Positions 21,296-30,319 of a stretch of 64,000 nt of DNA are shown piece after piece. The stretch spans positions 1 to 64,000 of the forward strand of contig JAFEMH010001291.1 of NCBI GenBank assembly GCA_022495995.1, given 5' to 3'. The notes beneath the pieces are model-generated. The model did no database searches and was not told where the DNA came from. It saw nothing but the letters and a program-made list of their open reading frames with translations. Source of the stretch: Adenophora triphylla var. japonica (lineage: Eukaryota > Streptophyta > Magnoliopsida > Asterales > Campanulaceae). Made by a program: the position numbers and the translations under genes. Position 1 is the first letter of the stretch; each line of letters opens with the position of its first letter.

Positions 21296-22705
21296 TATTA
21301 ATTATGAGTCCAAAATAATTTACACCAAAAATAATTTATAATAAAAAGTTAAAACTAATGAAAGTATACATATGTTATAATTATTTAACTAACACAATTA
21401 ATATTATAATTTTTGGAAGCTTTTTGTATACACATATTTCGTTATGTGAAAAACTTCAATAATTATTCCAATAGAAATTGTTATTTTAAAATATTATTCC
21501 TTAAATAATTTATTTTAGTACTTTGTTATTTTACTATTCATTATATAATTGTAAAATTGAAAATTTAGAATAGCAAGCGTATTTATGCATCTTTACTAAA
21601 ATAAATATTTTTAAAATATCCCTAAATCAAAAGTTTGATATTCATTTGTTTTTTATTCTAAAAGCACAATTCATTTGAATTTGAAGTATTTACTTTGGAA
21701 AAGAAAATAAATATTCTTATTATTCACTTTTAAACATTTAATTTACGATAAAAAAAATAGTGAAATAAATTTAGTAAAAACGTTTATATCAAATCTTTTT
21801 ATAAAAAAAACAATTTTAAAACAAAAATTTCTTACATTGTAGTTTATTAAGAAACAAAGTAATAGTGATTAAAACAAAATCATCTACTTTTTTAGCCTTA
21901 TTATGACAACAATTGTATCGACTTTTGGTTCTTTTTATAATTTGTATACTTTTGATATAATTAAATGAACAAAAATCAAAATTAATTAATTTTGATTTTT
22001 GTAACAATTTGGTTTTTATAATTTATAGTTGTTATAACAACTACATTTAAAACTAATGTAACAATTTATCCAATTTTTTAGTGAAATAAACTCTCCAAAA
22101 AAATAAATCTTAAATCAACACGAAATAATGGCTCTTTCGTCGAAAAGTTCATGACACCGGAAAGTTAGCAAAGTCTTTTATGTATTAATATTTTCATCTA
22201 TATAATGTGCATGGGGGATCGATAAAACCTGTAAAATAGTAAATAAAATAATAAGAAATGAAATAAACATGAAATAATAAAATTTCATATATACAATATT
22301 ATTATAATAATGTGGGTGATCAAAAAAGTTCAGTTAGATTATACTTCCTCCATCCTATTATAAAATACACACTTACTATTTGCTCAGAAATTAAGAAAAA
22401 TTGTTTGTGGATTGAGTGTTGTGAGTATGGAAAATGAGTGGAGAGAGAAAATGAGTTGTTGTTCTGAATATAATATTCGAATCCCATTAATATAAAGATA
22501 ATAAAATATTTCCATTTAAAAACTATATACTCCCTCCTCCCACCCGACTTAAGATCAATTTCCATTTTGAGCGTCCCACTCGACTTATAATATCCCAAAA
22601 TTGCAAGTTTATGTTATTTTTATATTCAATGATACTCACTTGTTATACTAGTAACAACAATCTCCTTACTATGCCCCTCACTCATTCTCTCTCATATTTT
22701 ACTTT
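21296..22705. other. AT-rich intergenic DNA with MITE fragments
   Basis: Very AT-rich with no gene signal. Near 22340 and 22530 are single Stowaway-like ends (CTTCCTCCATCC, CTCCCTCCTCCC) without clear partners, so truncated copies lie at about 22340-22705. Confidence 0.6.
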
Positions 22706-23278
22706 TTATACCACCACTACCACTACCATCACCACCACTACCACCACTACTACTACCATCACTACTATCACTACCAACACTACTATATATACTCCCTCCG
22801 TCCCGCTACAAATTGCACACTTTTCTCATTGGGCGTCCCATTACAAATTGCACACTTCCTAAAATGGCAAAGAATCTTTACTATTCCCTCCACTCATTCT
22901 CTCTCCTACATTATTTTAATACTCACAATACCATTATAATTTACTATTCTCTCCACTCATTATCTCTCCTATTTTACTTTTACACTCACAACATTTTATA
23001 CATTATTTTTTTTCTTAATCCACGCGTAAACAGTAAGTGTGCAATTTCAAGCGGGACGGAGGGAGTATATCACTACCACTACGTACTACCACCACCACTA
23101 TCACTATCACCACCACTAATACCACTACTACCGCTACTACCACCAATACTATCACTACTATTACTACGACCACCACTACCACCACCACTACTACTACCAC
23201 TACCAACACTACTACCACTTCTACCACACTATCACCACTACTACTACTACCACTACCACCACTACTACCGCTACTACC
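22706..23278 (+). repeat. (ACC/ACT)n trinucleotide microsatellite, interrupted
   Basis: Two blocks of CCA/CTA-type triplets, 22706-22785 and 23068-23278, are the halves of one microsatellite separated by Stowaway MITE 6. Open frames here in every direction (poly-Thr/Pro or poly-Val) come from the repeat and are not genes. Confidence 0.92.
22792..23065. mobile_element. Stowaway MITE 6, inside the microsatellite
   Basis: CTCCCTCCGTCCC at 22792 and GGGACGGAGGGAG ending at 23065, with TA on both sides. Arms extend to CGCTACAAATTGCACAC / GTGTGCAATTTCAAGCG. Length 274 bp. Confidence 0.95.
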
Positions 23279-23324
23279 CCAATTCCTAAATTCTAAATCA
23301 TATACTTATATCTCAACCCCTAAA

Positions 23325-23520
23325 TCATATCCCTAAACCCCAAACTCTAACCCCTAAACCCTAAACCCTATCCCCTAAACCCTAAACCCTAACCCCTAAA
23401 CCCTAACCCATAAACCCTAAATCCTAAACCCTAAACCCTAAACCATAAATCTCAAATCTCATATACTTATACCCCAACCCCTAAACCCTTAATCATATAC
23501 CCCTAAACCCTAAACTCTAA
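23325..23520 (+). repeat. Interstitial telomeric repeats, CCCTAAA type
   Basis: Dense runs of CCCTAAA mixed with variants CCCCTAAA, CCCTAAC and CCCATAAA. The canonical plant telomere unit is CCCTAAA. The variants show an old or degenerate internal array and not a live chromosome end. Confidence 0.9.
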
Positions 23521-23619
23521 CGTTTCCAGTTAGTTTTTTAGAATTTCAGTCAGCTTTTAACGTTTTCAGTTAGTTTTTTAACATTTTCAGTCAGCTTTTA
23601 AACGTTTTCAGTTAGTATA
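23521..23619 (+). repeat. Short tandem repeat between telomeric repeats and element A
   Basis: About five imperfect units of ACGTTTTCAGTTAGTTTTTT / CATTTTCAGTCAGCTTTTAA, 18-22 bp each. Element A begins directly after GTATA (23615-23619), which would be its 5-bp target duplication; the other copy is outside the window. Confidence 0.7.
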
Positions 23620-25350
23620 TGTGAGTACCCCGACCCGAACTCATGTTTTGGGTCCACTTTCCTTGATTTTTGGGCTCATTTATTTGCTAAAATGCAATAT
23701 TGAGTCCAATTATCCAATTGCCCACTCAACCCATTGAGCCTGCCATCCATTCGGCCCAACTGTGCCAAAAAGCTGTTCGTAGTCGTCCGACATAGGACGA
23801 CACTAAGGCGGTTTAACTCCCTCTGTCGGACGACATGGAGCTTCCCATCAGCCTGCCTATAAATACAAGGCATGGCTGGTCATTTTAGGGAGACTTTGGA
23901 GAGTTTTGGGAGGATATAAGTAAAAGAGGGGAAACTCTGCAGAAATAGAGACCCTCTCTCTCTCTCATACACACACACACTCACCTCCTTCCTCACACAC
24001 ACACCCTAAAAGCCAAGATCCAAAAAAAGGTTCCTTTTGTTGGTGTGTTGAAGGGGTAGGCACCATACTACTGGTGTTCTTACCTTGTGGACTACAATAG
24101 GTAGCCACTAAACCCTCTCTCTCTTCAACTAACTCTTCCATACACTTATATCACCTTGCATGTTTACTTGCTTAGATATTATGTAAAATATTGGGGGTTT
24201 TGCATGATAAAGGTGGTGGAGAGGTGAATCTTCAATATTCACTTCTCCCCACCTCAGATCTGAACATTTGGTGACATTATCACCAATAAAATTTGAATCT
24301 TTCCTAGTTTCCATTGAGTTAGGAGGTGATGGCTACATAAAAATGGCCATAAACATGTGATTTATCACATTTGGCCATTAAAGCCATGTGATCCTCCCAT
24401 AATACTCACGTAACATTACTACTTTATCAAGCTTAGCTTAATAAAATTACTTGGTTGACTTTGGGAACAAAGGGGAAATCAACCAGACTGAAGGGCACAG
24501 AAATAGGCTGCTCATGTCGGACGACACAGGACTCTCAAGAGGACCTGTGTCATACGACATGGAGTTCCCAGAAGGCTGTAAAGCTTTTCTTGGACTGTCA
24601 AGATTGTCCCCCTTTGTAACTCAAAGTTTGCCTAAGTAACTTTGGCTCATTAAGCCACTATTTGGAGTGTCTAAGGTCTATTTGGGCGCGATCTATTGAT
24701 GGAGGCGGTTTGCCATGTGACATAGACAACTTCGAATGTTCTATGTCATATGACATCCGTATCATTAAAAGTCTATTATGACTTTGCTCAGTCCTATCAA
24801 CCCCAAACTGAACTTAGACCACTAAATAATGTCTTTCCTTGGGTGAAATAATGTTGTTCCAGTTCCAGAATAGCCTTGTCATTGCAAGAGACAATCTGAC
24901 CATGAGGCCTTCTGTCGTCCGACATCCCCTTCCTGGGAAGTCCTGTGTCGGACGACATCAGAGCTTCCTGAGCAGATTGTCTCAGCCTTCTGCCTTGTGA
25001 TGGAAATCATCATATGTAAAGGGTGTGGCCCCCTATAATGGCTCACAAGTTGTACCCAGTCCCTATATCATCAATGAAATTCCAAATTTGCATGCCTTAC
25101 TTGTCGACACATATTGCGCACACACTTTGAATGTCTATAATTGTCCAATGCTGATTGAAAGTCTCGAAAGAGGCGTGTTGGGTGAACTCTCAAGTTCTTC
25201 CCAACACGTAACCAGACTCCCGAACTCAAAATCTCTTTAAAATAGGTTTTTCAATGTTTTTCTTAAAAAACGGCGTGGCGACTCCTAAAAACCGAAAATT
25301 TTCATAAAATCATCATATTACTCTTTTTATTTTCGGAGAGCGTTCATTCA
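23620..25350 (+). repeat. Element A 5' LTR
   Basis: Begins TGTGAGTACCCCGACC, matching the 3' copy at 47223, and ends CGTTCATTCA just before the primer site. Length 1731 bp. TATAAATA is at 23858. The LTR carries palindromes of the TGTCGGACGACA type at 23781, 23824, 24515, 24548, 24913 and 24946, with decayed ones near 24714 and 24741. TGGCGACTCC, a copy of the primer site core, also occurs inside the LTR at 25276. Confidence 0.88.
23781..23865 (+). promoter_or_regulatory. Element A sense promoter: palindromes plus TATA box
   Basis: GTCGTCCGACA (23782-23792) and TGTCGGACGACA (23824-23835) precede TATAAATA at 23858; the second palindrome starts 34 bp before TATA. In element C the corresponding palindrome starts at 48370 and TATA at 48404, also 34 bp. 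The same layout recurs in the 3' LTR (47384, 47427). Confidence 0.65.
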
Positions 25351-25351
25351 G

Positions 25352-25369
25352 TGGCGACTCCGCTGGGGA
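25352..25369 (+). promoter_or_regulatory. Element A primer binding site
   Basis: TGGCGACTCCGCTGGGGA begins one base after the LTR end. It starts with TGG, complementary to the CCA end of a tRNA. I did not identify the tRNA. Confidence 0.7.
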
Positions 25370-26981
25370 GCTACATTGAAAAACCTTTGTTTTTTTAAAA
25401 AAAAAAAAATAAAATGAAAATGATACTTGGTATATAGGTGGAAACCATTAACCTTCCTGTATCGCTCCCTAACCCGGGGCTTGGGATAAATTGTGGTCTA
25501 ACAATCCCACGTACCGGTATCATTTAAAAAAAAAAAAAGTTTTTCATGACCCTGGTCTTAACTTTCTTTGAATCAACTTGGACAATTTCTTCATTCTCCT
25601 TGTGTGTGCATTGTGTCATTTTGTGTGCTCATGTGGGCCTTGCCATGCTTCTATGCTCTATATGCTTTGGTATGTGGCATTTTTGGGAGCCAGGGCTTCC
25701 CCCTTTGCTATTTGCTCTTCCCGTTGATCAGAACAGGGTAGGATGATTCTGGACTACAGCTACTGGTAAATTTGGACATTTGGGGCAGTCCCATTTTGTC
25801 GTGATTTGGACTCATTCTCTTGTTTTTTCCTTTTGCATATTGCATGAATAAAAAAAACAAAAAAATATCTTTTACAAAAAAGCAAAAAAAAAATATTTTT
25901 TCTAGAAAAATACCTTCACACTACTCGCACGCTACCCGCACATAGAGTTAGAACCCGGGAGTGTACGGACGGCATCGCGGACGGTGACGTGTTTCGCCTA
26001 CGTTTGAGCGCCTAAAGTCCTCCTAGCCTGTGAGTCAGCCAACACTTGTCCGTGACACACTTTATACCGTGACCGGTTGGTTTTTGGCCAATACTTTTCA
26101 AAACATTATTCAAACTCGATTTTCAAAATTTTCTCACAAAGTCCGAGTCATGCTTCGTCTCCAAAATCCTGGCATACTTTCCCTCTTCATGTCGGAATTA
26201 CGACATAATTCAACGTAAGTACACGTTAAGATCTTGACATATCTCGACGTAGGTACATATCGATTTCTCGACTTGGCTTCGTAAGAGGTCATGACGCGTT
26301 CTCGACATGTGTCAACGCGGGACCATGTCGAATTCTTGGCGCATGCTAACGGGAGTTATGCCGAAATTTCGCCACTAAGCGACGAGAGGCCATGCCGGAT
26401 TTTCAGCTCGAAAAGAGGAGAGGTCATGCCCAATTCTTCCAGGATTTTACCTGCAAATTGCGGTCTCGTACATTCAAACGTACGTTCGACCCTCTCTCCT
26501 CCCGAGTCTAGACGTTGACTTGGACTTGGTTTTGAAAACCCCGAGTTTGACTTGTTTTGACCTGTATGCCCATAGGTTCGTTCTCCCTTTCGATTGGTGG
26601 GTTCCACGTGCCCTATAGGACCTCTGCCGGGATTGTCCGTCCCGGAGGTGCAATATAGGTGGAATACAGGGGGTCTATAGACGTAGTGATGGAACCCACT
26701 GATCCAGGAATAGCGTAGAATGCGAAAAAGAAGGTGTCCCCCTTTTCCAACCATTCCTAGGATTAATAAAAATCATTTTTATAAAAAAATATAAAAATGT
26801 AAAAAAAAAAAAGAGAAAAAAAAAGAGCATATGCATGAGTCCGTCCTAAGCCTATCCTCTCCCCTACCTAAAACCGTTCTCTCCCCCTTTCAGCGAGCAA
26901 GTATTGGGTCAGAGTTTCGGGTGGTCGATTGATCAGTTTCTTTCCGGTCAAGGATCCGTTTTCAGCAGCCTCAGATAGACC
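25370..26981 (+). other. Element A leader, non-coding
   Basis: Long 5' leader with A runs (25390-25530, 25840-25910, 26760-26825) and a zone of imperfect repeats of CATGTCGAATTCTTGG-type words (26170-26450). The block near 26600-26760 (ATAGACGTAGTGA-GGAACCCAC) is also in the leader of C at about 51230-51400. No gag is recognised. Confidence 0.6.
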
Positions 26982-27745
26982 GTGGAAATCGTCGACTTCA
27001 ACGTTCCAGTGTTAAGAACGGAAAATGTGGCAATTGACAATGCTGATGACCAGATGCTAGGCGGGGCTGCCCCAACTCAACCCACACCCCACATCTGGTA
27101 TGATGTGTGTGATTGTGAAGATTGTTTGGAAGATGAATATCAAGACTGGATCAACGAAAATGCTCCTTCAAGAAAGAAGAAAAGGAGGAAGTCCATGCAA
27201 CAGAAATTGAAGGAGGATACGAAGCTGGAGACGAGAGTGTGGGAACTTTGGGGGAACCCTCAGGCAAATTTGACTATTACGTCCGTTACACCAAGGAACC
27301 CACCAAGGAAGCAATCAGCCAAAACAAAGCCCAGCCCGACTTTCCCGTCATCATTGATCCCCTTGGGATGAGAAGTTCTGAGTTTATCACCACTGTGAAG
27401 TCCAACGAAAAACTGGCTGGTCTGGAGGCGGAATATAAGACTCCTATGGAATATAGAGTTAACCAAGGCGGAATCAAGGTATCTCCCGAGGAAAGCTTCA
27501 TCGGCATCATCCAGGTTAACCCTCCTTTTGACCGCACAGATAAGGTTGTGATATCGAAGATCAGTAAAGAGGAGATGACTTATCCGCAGGGTGTTGACAA
27601 GATGAGCCAGACCCCTCAATCAATGAGTCCGTTTGTCATGAACGAACTGGCCAAGGAATTGCATCAGATTTCTCTAGCTCCCCGCACCACCTTTCCAAGA
27701 TACCGGCTTACCAATGATTTTCGACAGATTCCTCGGTCAGCCTGA
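26982..27745 (+). pseudogene. Element A: pre-RT ORF remnant
   Basis: Two overlapping frames join by a frameshift near 27240-27290. The first part has a CDCEDCLEDEYQDW acid and cysteine motif and a basic patch RKKKRRK, which could act as a nuclear signal. The second part has SPEESFIGIIQVN. I do not recognise a family. It stands where gag and protease should be, but lacks a CCHC knuckle or DTG/DSG triad. It may be the gag-to-RT linker left after an internal deletion. Confidence 0.4.
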
Positions 27746-27945
27746 AGTTTCCAGTTTTCTGAAAGACGACAACAGGAGAACGTAAGAGTCCAATCCATGC
27801 CAAAAGCTTCGAGTCAAATAAGTAGTGTAGGGTCCTGAGTCAGTCCTCAGAGTCTTTTGTTATCGAGTTCGAGTCTCTAGATAGGTCTGATACTCTCACG
27901 GCTGATGATCATCGCCGTGTCTTTAACTCTGTCTTCCCTTTTGCG

Positions 27946-30192
27946 TTGAATGAAATGGTTGACCTTTCTGTGTATCCCTTAATTGCCACCTTAACAAATG
28001 ATAAGTTAACTAAAACAAATCTTAATGACTTAAAAGTGGTTAATAATGATTCATTTGAAGAGGACACAGACTTTTTAGATGAAAACTTTTTAAATGATAA
28101 TATAAAGCAGGTTTTTGATCGAGAAGACAATCGGGCCCAAGCTGTCGATGAGGTATTAACTACAGTGAATTTGGGAACTACCGAAGAGCCCAAAGAGACA
28201 CAAATTGGCAGTTTCTTTACCGGGGAAGAATGGGAAGCCCTCATTGATTTGCTCAAGGAATATGTGGACATATTTGCCTGGTCCTACAAAGACATGCCCG
28301 GGTTGGACACTTCAACTGTTGAGCACCGAATACCCCTGGACCCAGAAGCTAAGCCAGTCAAGCAGAAACTTCGCCGGATCAAGCCAGAATGGTCTCTCCA
28401 GGTCAAAGAAGAAATAGAAAAGCTGCTCAGAGTGGGTTTCATTAGAGTGGTCGAATACCCCAAGTGGTTGGCCAACATAGTGACGGTAACCAAGTCGAAT
28501 GGCAAAGTCAGGGTTTGTGTGGACTTCAGGGACCTAAACAAGGCTAGCCCGAAGGATGATTTTCCCTTGCCCAATATCGATCTGTTGGTGGATACTACTG
28601 CCAGTTACGAAGTCAAGTCGTTTGTGGATGGCTTTGCGGGTTACAATCAGATTAAAGTCGCCAAAGAAGATCAGGAAAAGACTGCCTTCACCAGCCCTTG
28701 GGGAACCTTTTGTTACACGGTTATGCCCTTTGGTCTGAAGAATGCCGGCGCTACTTATCAGCGGGCAGTCACTGCGCTCTTTCATGACATGATCCACAAG
28801 GAGATCGAGGTCTATGTTGATGATATGATCATCCACTCCAAGGGATCAGATGGCCAACACTTGGTCGACTTGAGGAAATTCTTCAACCGTCTGCGGGAGC
28901 ATGTCATGAGACTAAACCCAGCAAAATGCACTTTTGGCGTAGTCCGAGGAAAGGTTCTGGGATACATGGTCACTGAACGAGGAATCGAAGCCGATCCAAG
29001 AAAGATTAAAGCCATCATGGAGATGAAGCCGCCAACGACAGTCACAGAGGTGAAGGCTTTCATGGGCCGTCTCCAATATATCAGTCGATTCATCCACCAG
29101 CTAACCTCTATTTGTGAGCCGATCTTCAAGCTGCTCCGGAAGAATCAGGAGGTTGAATGGAACGAACAGTGTCAGACCGCCTTCGAGACAATCAAGGCCT
29201 ACTTGGTCCATCCCCCAATCCTGTGTCCTCCACATAAGGACAAGCCCTTGTTGCTATATTTGACAGTTACAGATACGACTGTCGGGGCCATGCTTGCGCA
29301 AGAAAAGCCAGATTCAAAAGTGGAAAACGCCATCTACTTCGTCAGCCGAAAACTTCAGGGCAGTGAATTGAATTACTCAGCTCTAGAGAAAACCTGTGCA
29401 GCTTTGGTATGGGTGGTCAGCAAATTGAGACACTACCTCTTGGCACATACAGTACACCTAGTGTCAAAGATGGATCCCATCAAATGCCTATTCGATAAGT
29501 CTTCTCTGTCATCGAGGCTTGCGAAATGGTCATTCTTCTTAGCTGAATTTGATATCAAGTTCGTGACCCGCAAGGCAATCAAAGGCCAAGCTCTGTCAGA
29601 TCATTTGGCATATTTTCCGAGCTCAGAAGCGCCCGAGTTCGAACCCCAATTTCCAGAAGATGGAATCTTCATGATAGAAGGTACAGACCGTTGGCAGTTG
29701 TTCTTTGATGGTGCCGCCAACAAAAGGGGCAATGGTATCGGCATGGTGCTGGTTGATCCAAAGGATGTGCACACCCCCATTGCTATCAAATTGAATTTCT
29801 CGGCTACTAACAACGCCGCGGAATACGAAGCTTGTATAGCTGGCCTCGAGGCAGCTTTAGAGCGAAATGTCGAAAAGTTGGAGGTGTACGGAGACTCTCA
29901 GCTAATCATCAATCAGGTGTCCAATAAGTGGAGGACTGTGGACCAGTACTTGCAGATGTACTATGATTACATGGAGGACCTGATCGACCAATTCATGGAG
30001 GTCACGTTCCACTATCTACCCCGGGACAAGAACAAGTTCGCGGATGCCCTGGCCACTTTAGCCTCTTTGGTAGAGATTCCAGAGGGAAAGTCAGTAAATC
30101 CATTCAGAGTTGGGAGGCGCGAGAACCCTGCCTACTGTTGTCAGATTGAGCTAGAAAAAATCGATGACCTATGGTACAGCCAGATTTTTTAG
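27946..30192 (+). CDS. Element A: reverse transcriptase, RNase H and archaeal RNase H
   Basis: One open frame of 748 codons. Residues about 95-370 are reverse transcriptase, with DFRDLNKASPKDDFPLP, the MPFGLKNAGATYQR block and catalytic YVDDM near residue 290. Residues about 400-560 are the first RNase H. Residues about 580-715 are the second, archaeal-type RNase H (LFFDGAANKRG, EYEACIAGLEAA, YGDSQLI), diagnostic of Tat. It copies the RNA genome into DNA in cytoplasmic particles. The first 90 residues are an acidic, Asn-rich linker. The frame closes at TTTTTTAG (30190), where a one-base excess in the T run stops it. With that base removed, and after another shift, the frame runs on as EEDGRPKEG into integrase, which element B interrupts at 30320. 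Confidence 0.93.
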   Translation: MNEMVDLSVYPLIATLTNDKLTKTNLNDLKVVNNDSFEEDTDFLDENFLNDNIKQVFDREDNRAQAVDEVLTTVNLGTTEEPKETQIGSFFTGEEWEALIDLLKEYVDIFAWSYKDMPGLDTSTVEHRIPLDPEAKPVKQKLRRIKPEWSLQVKEEIEKLLRVGFIRVVEYPKWLANIVTVTKSNGKVRVCVDFRDLNKASPKDDFPLPNIDLLVDTTASYEVKSFVDGFAGYNQIKVAKEDQEKTAFTSPWGTFCYTVMPFGLKNAGATYQRAVTALFHDMIHKEIEVYVDDMIIHSKGSDGQHLVDLRKFFNRLREHVMRLNPAKCTFGVVRGKVLGYMVTERGIEADPRKIKAIMEMKPPTTVTEVKAFMGRLQYISRFIHQLTSICEPIFKLLRKNQEVEWNEQCQTAFETIKAYLVHPPILCPPHKDKPLLLYLTVTDTTVGAMLAQEKPDSKVENAIYFVSRKLQGSELNYSALEKTCAALVWVVSKLRHYLLAHTVHLVSKMDPIKCLFDKSSLSSRLAKWSFFLAEFDIKFVTRKAIKGQALSDHLAYFPSSEAPEFEPQFPEDGIFMIEGTDRWQLFFDGAANKRGNGIGMVLVDPKDVHTPIAIKLNFSATNNAAEYEACIAGLEAALERNVEKLEVYGDSQLIINQVSNKWRTVDQYLQMYYDYMEDLIDQFMEVTFHYLPRDKNKFADALATLASLVEIPEGKSVNPFRVGRRENPAYCCQIELEKIDDLWYSQIF

Positions 30193-30319
30193 TAACTTAA
30201 GCATGGCGAAGCCTCGTTCCCGACAGAAGAGGATGGTAGGCCGAAAGAAGGCCTCCGCGCCAAAAGTTTACAAGCGTTGAAAAGGTTGTCTGCACAGTAC
30301 GTTATTCTGGGAGATGACT
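30193..30319 (+). pseudogene. Element A: pol segment between RNase H and integrase, up to the B insertion
   Basis: After two small frameshifts the reading is EEDGRPKEGLRAKSLQALKR then LSAQYVILGDD. This matches element C at about 56450-56560. It ends at the TGACT (30315-30319) duplicated by element B. Skipping B and one TGACT copy continues exactly in frame as LWKKRHRGPLLLC at 39767. Confidence 0.8.

Noticed and set aside
22611..23336. Long open frames on both strands of poly-Thr, poly-Pro or poly-Val type
   Set aside because: They are translations of the trinucleotide microsatellite and have no codon structure beyond the repeat.
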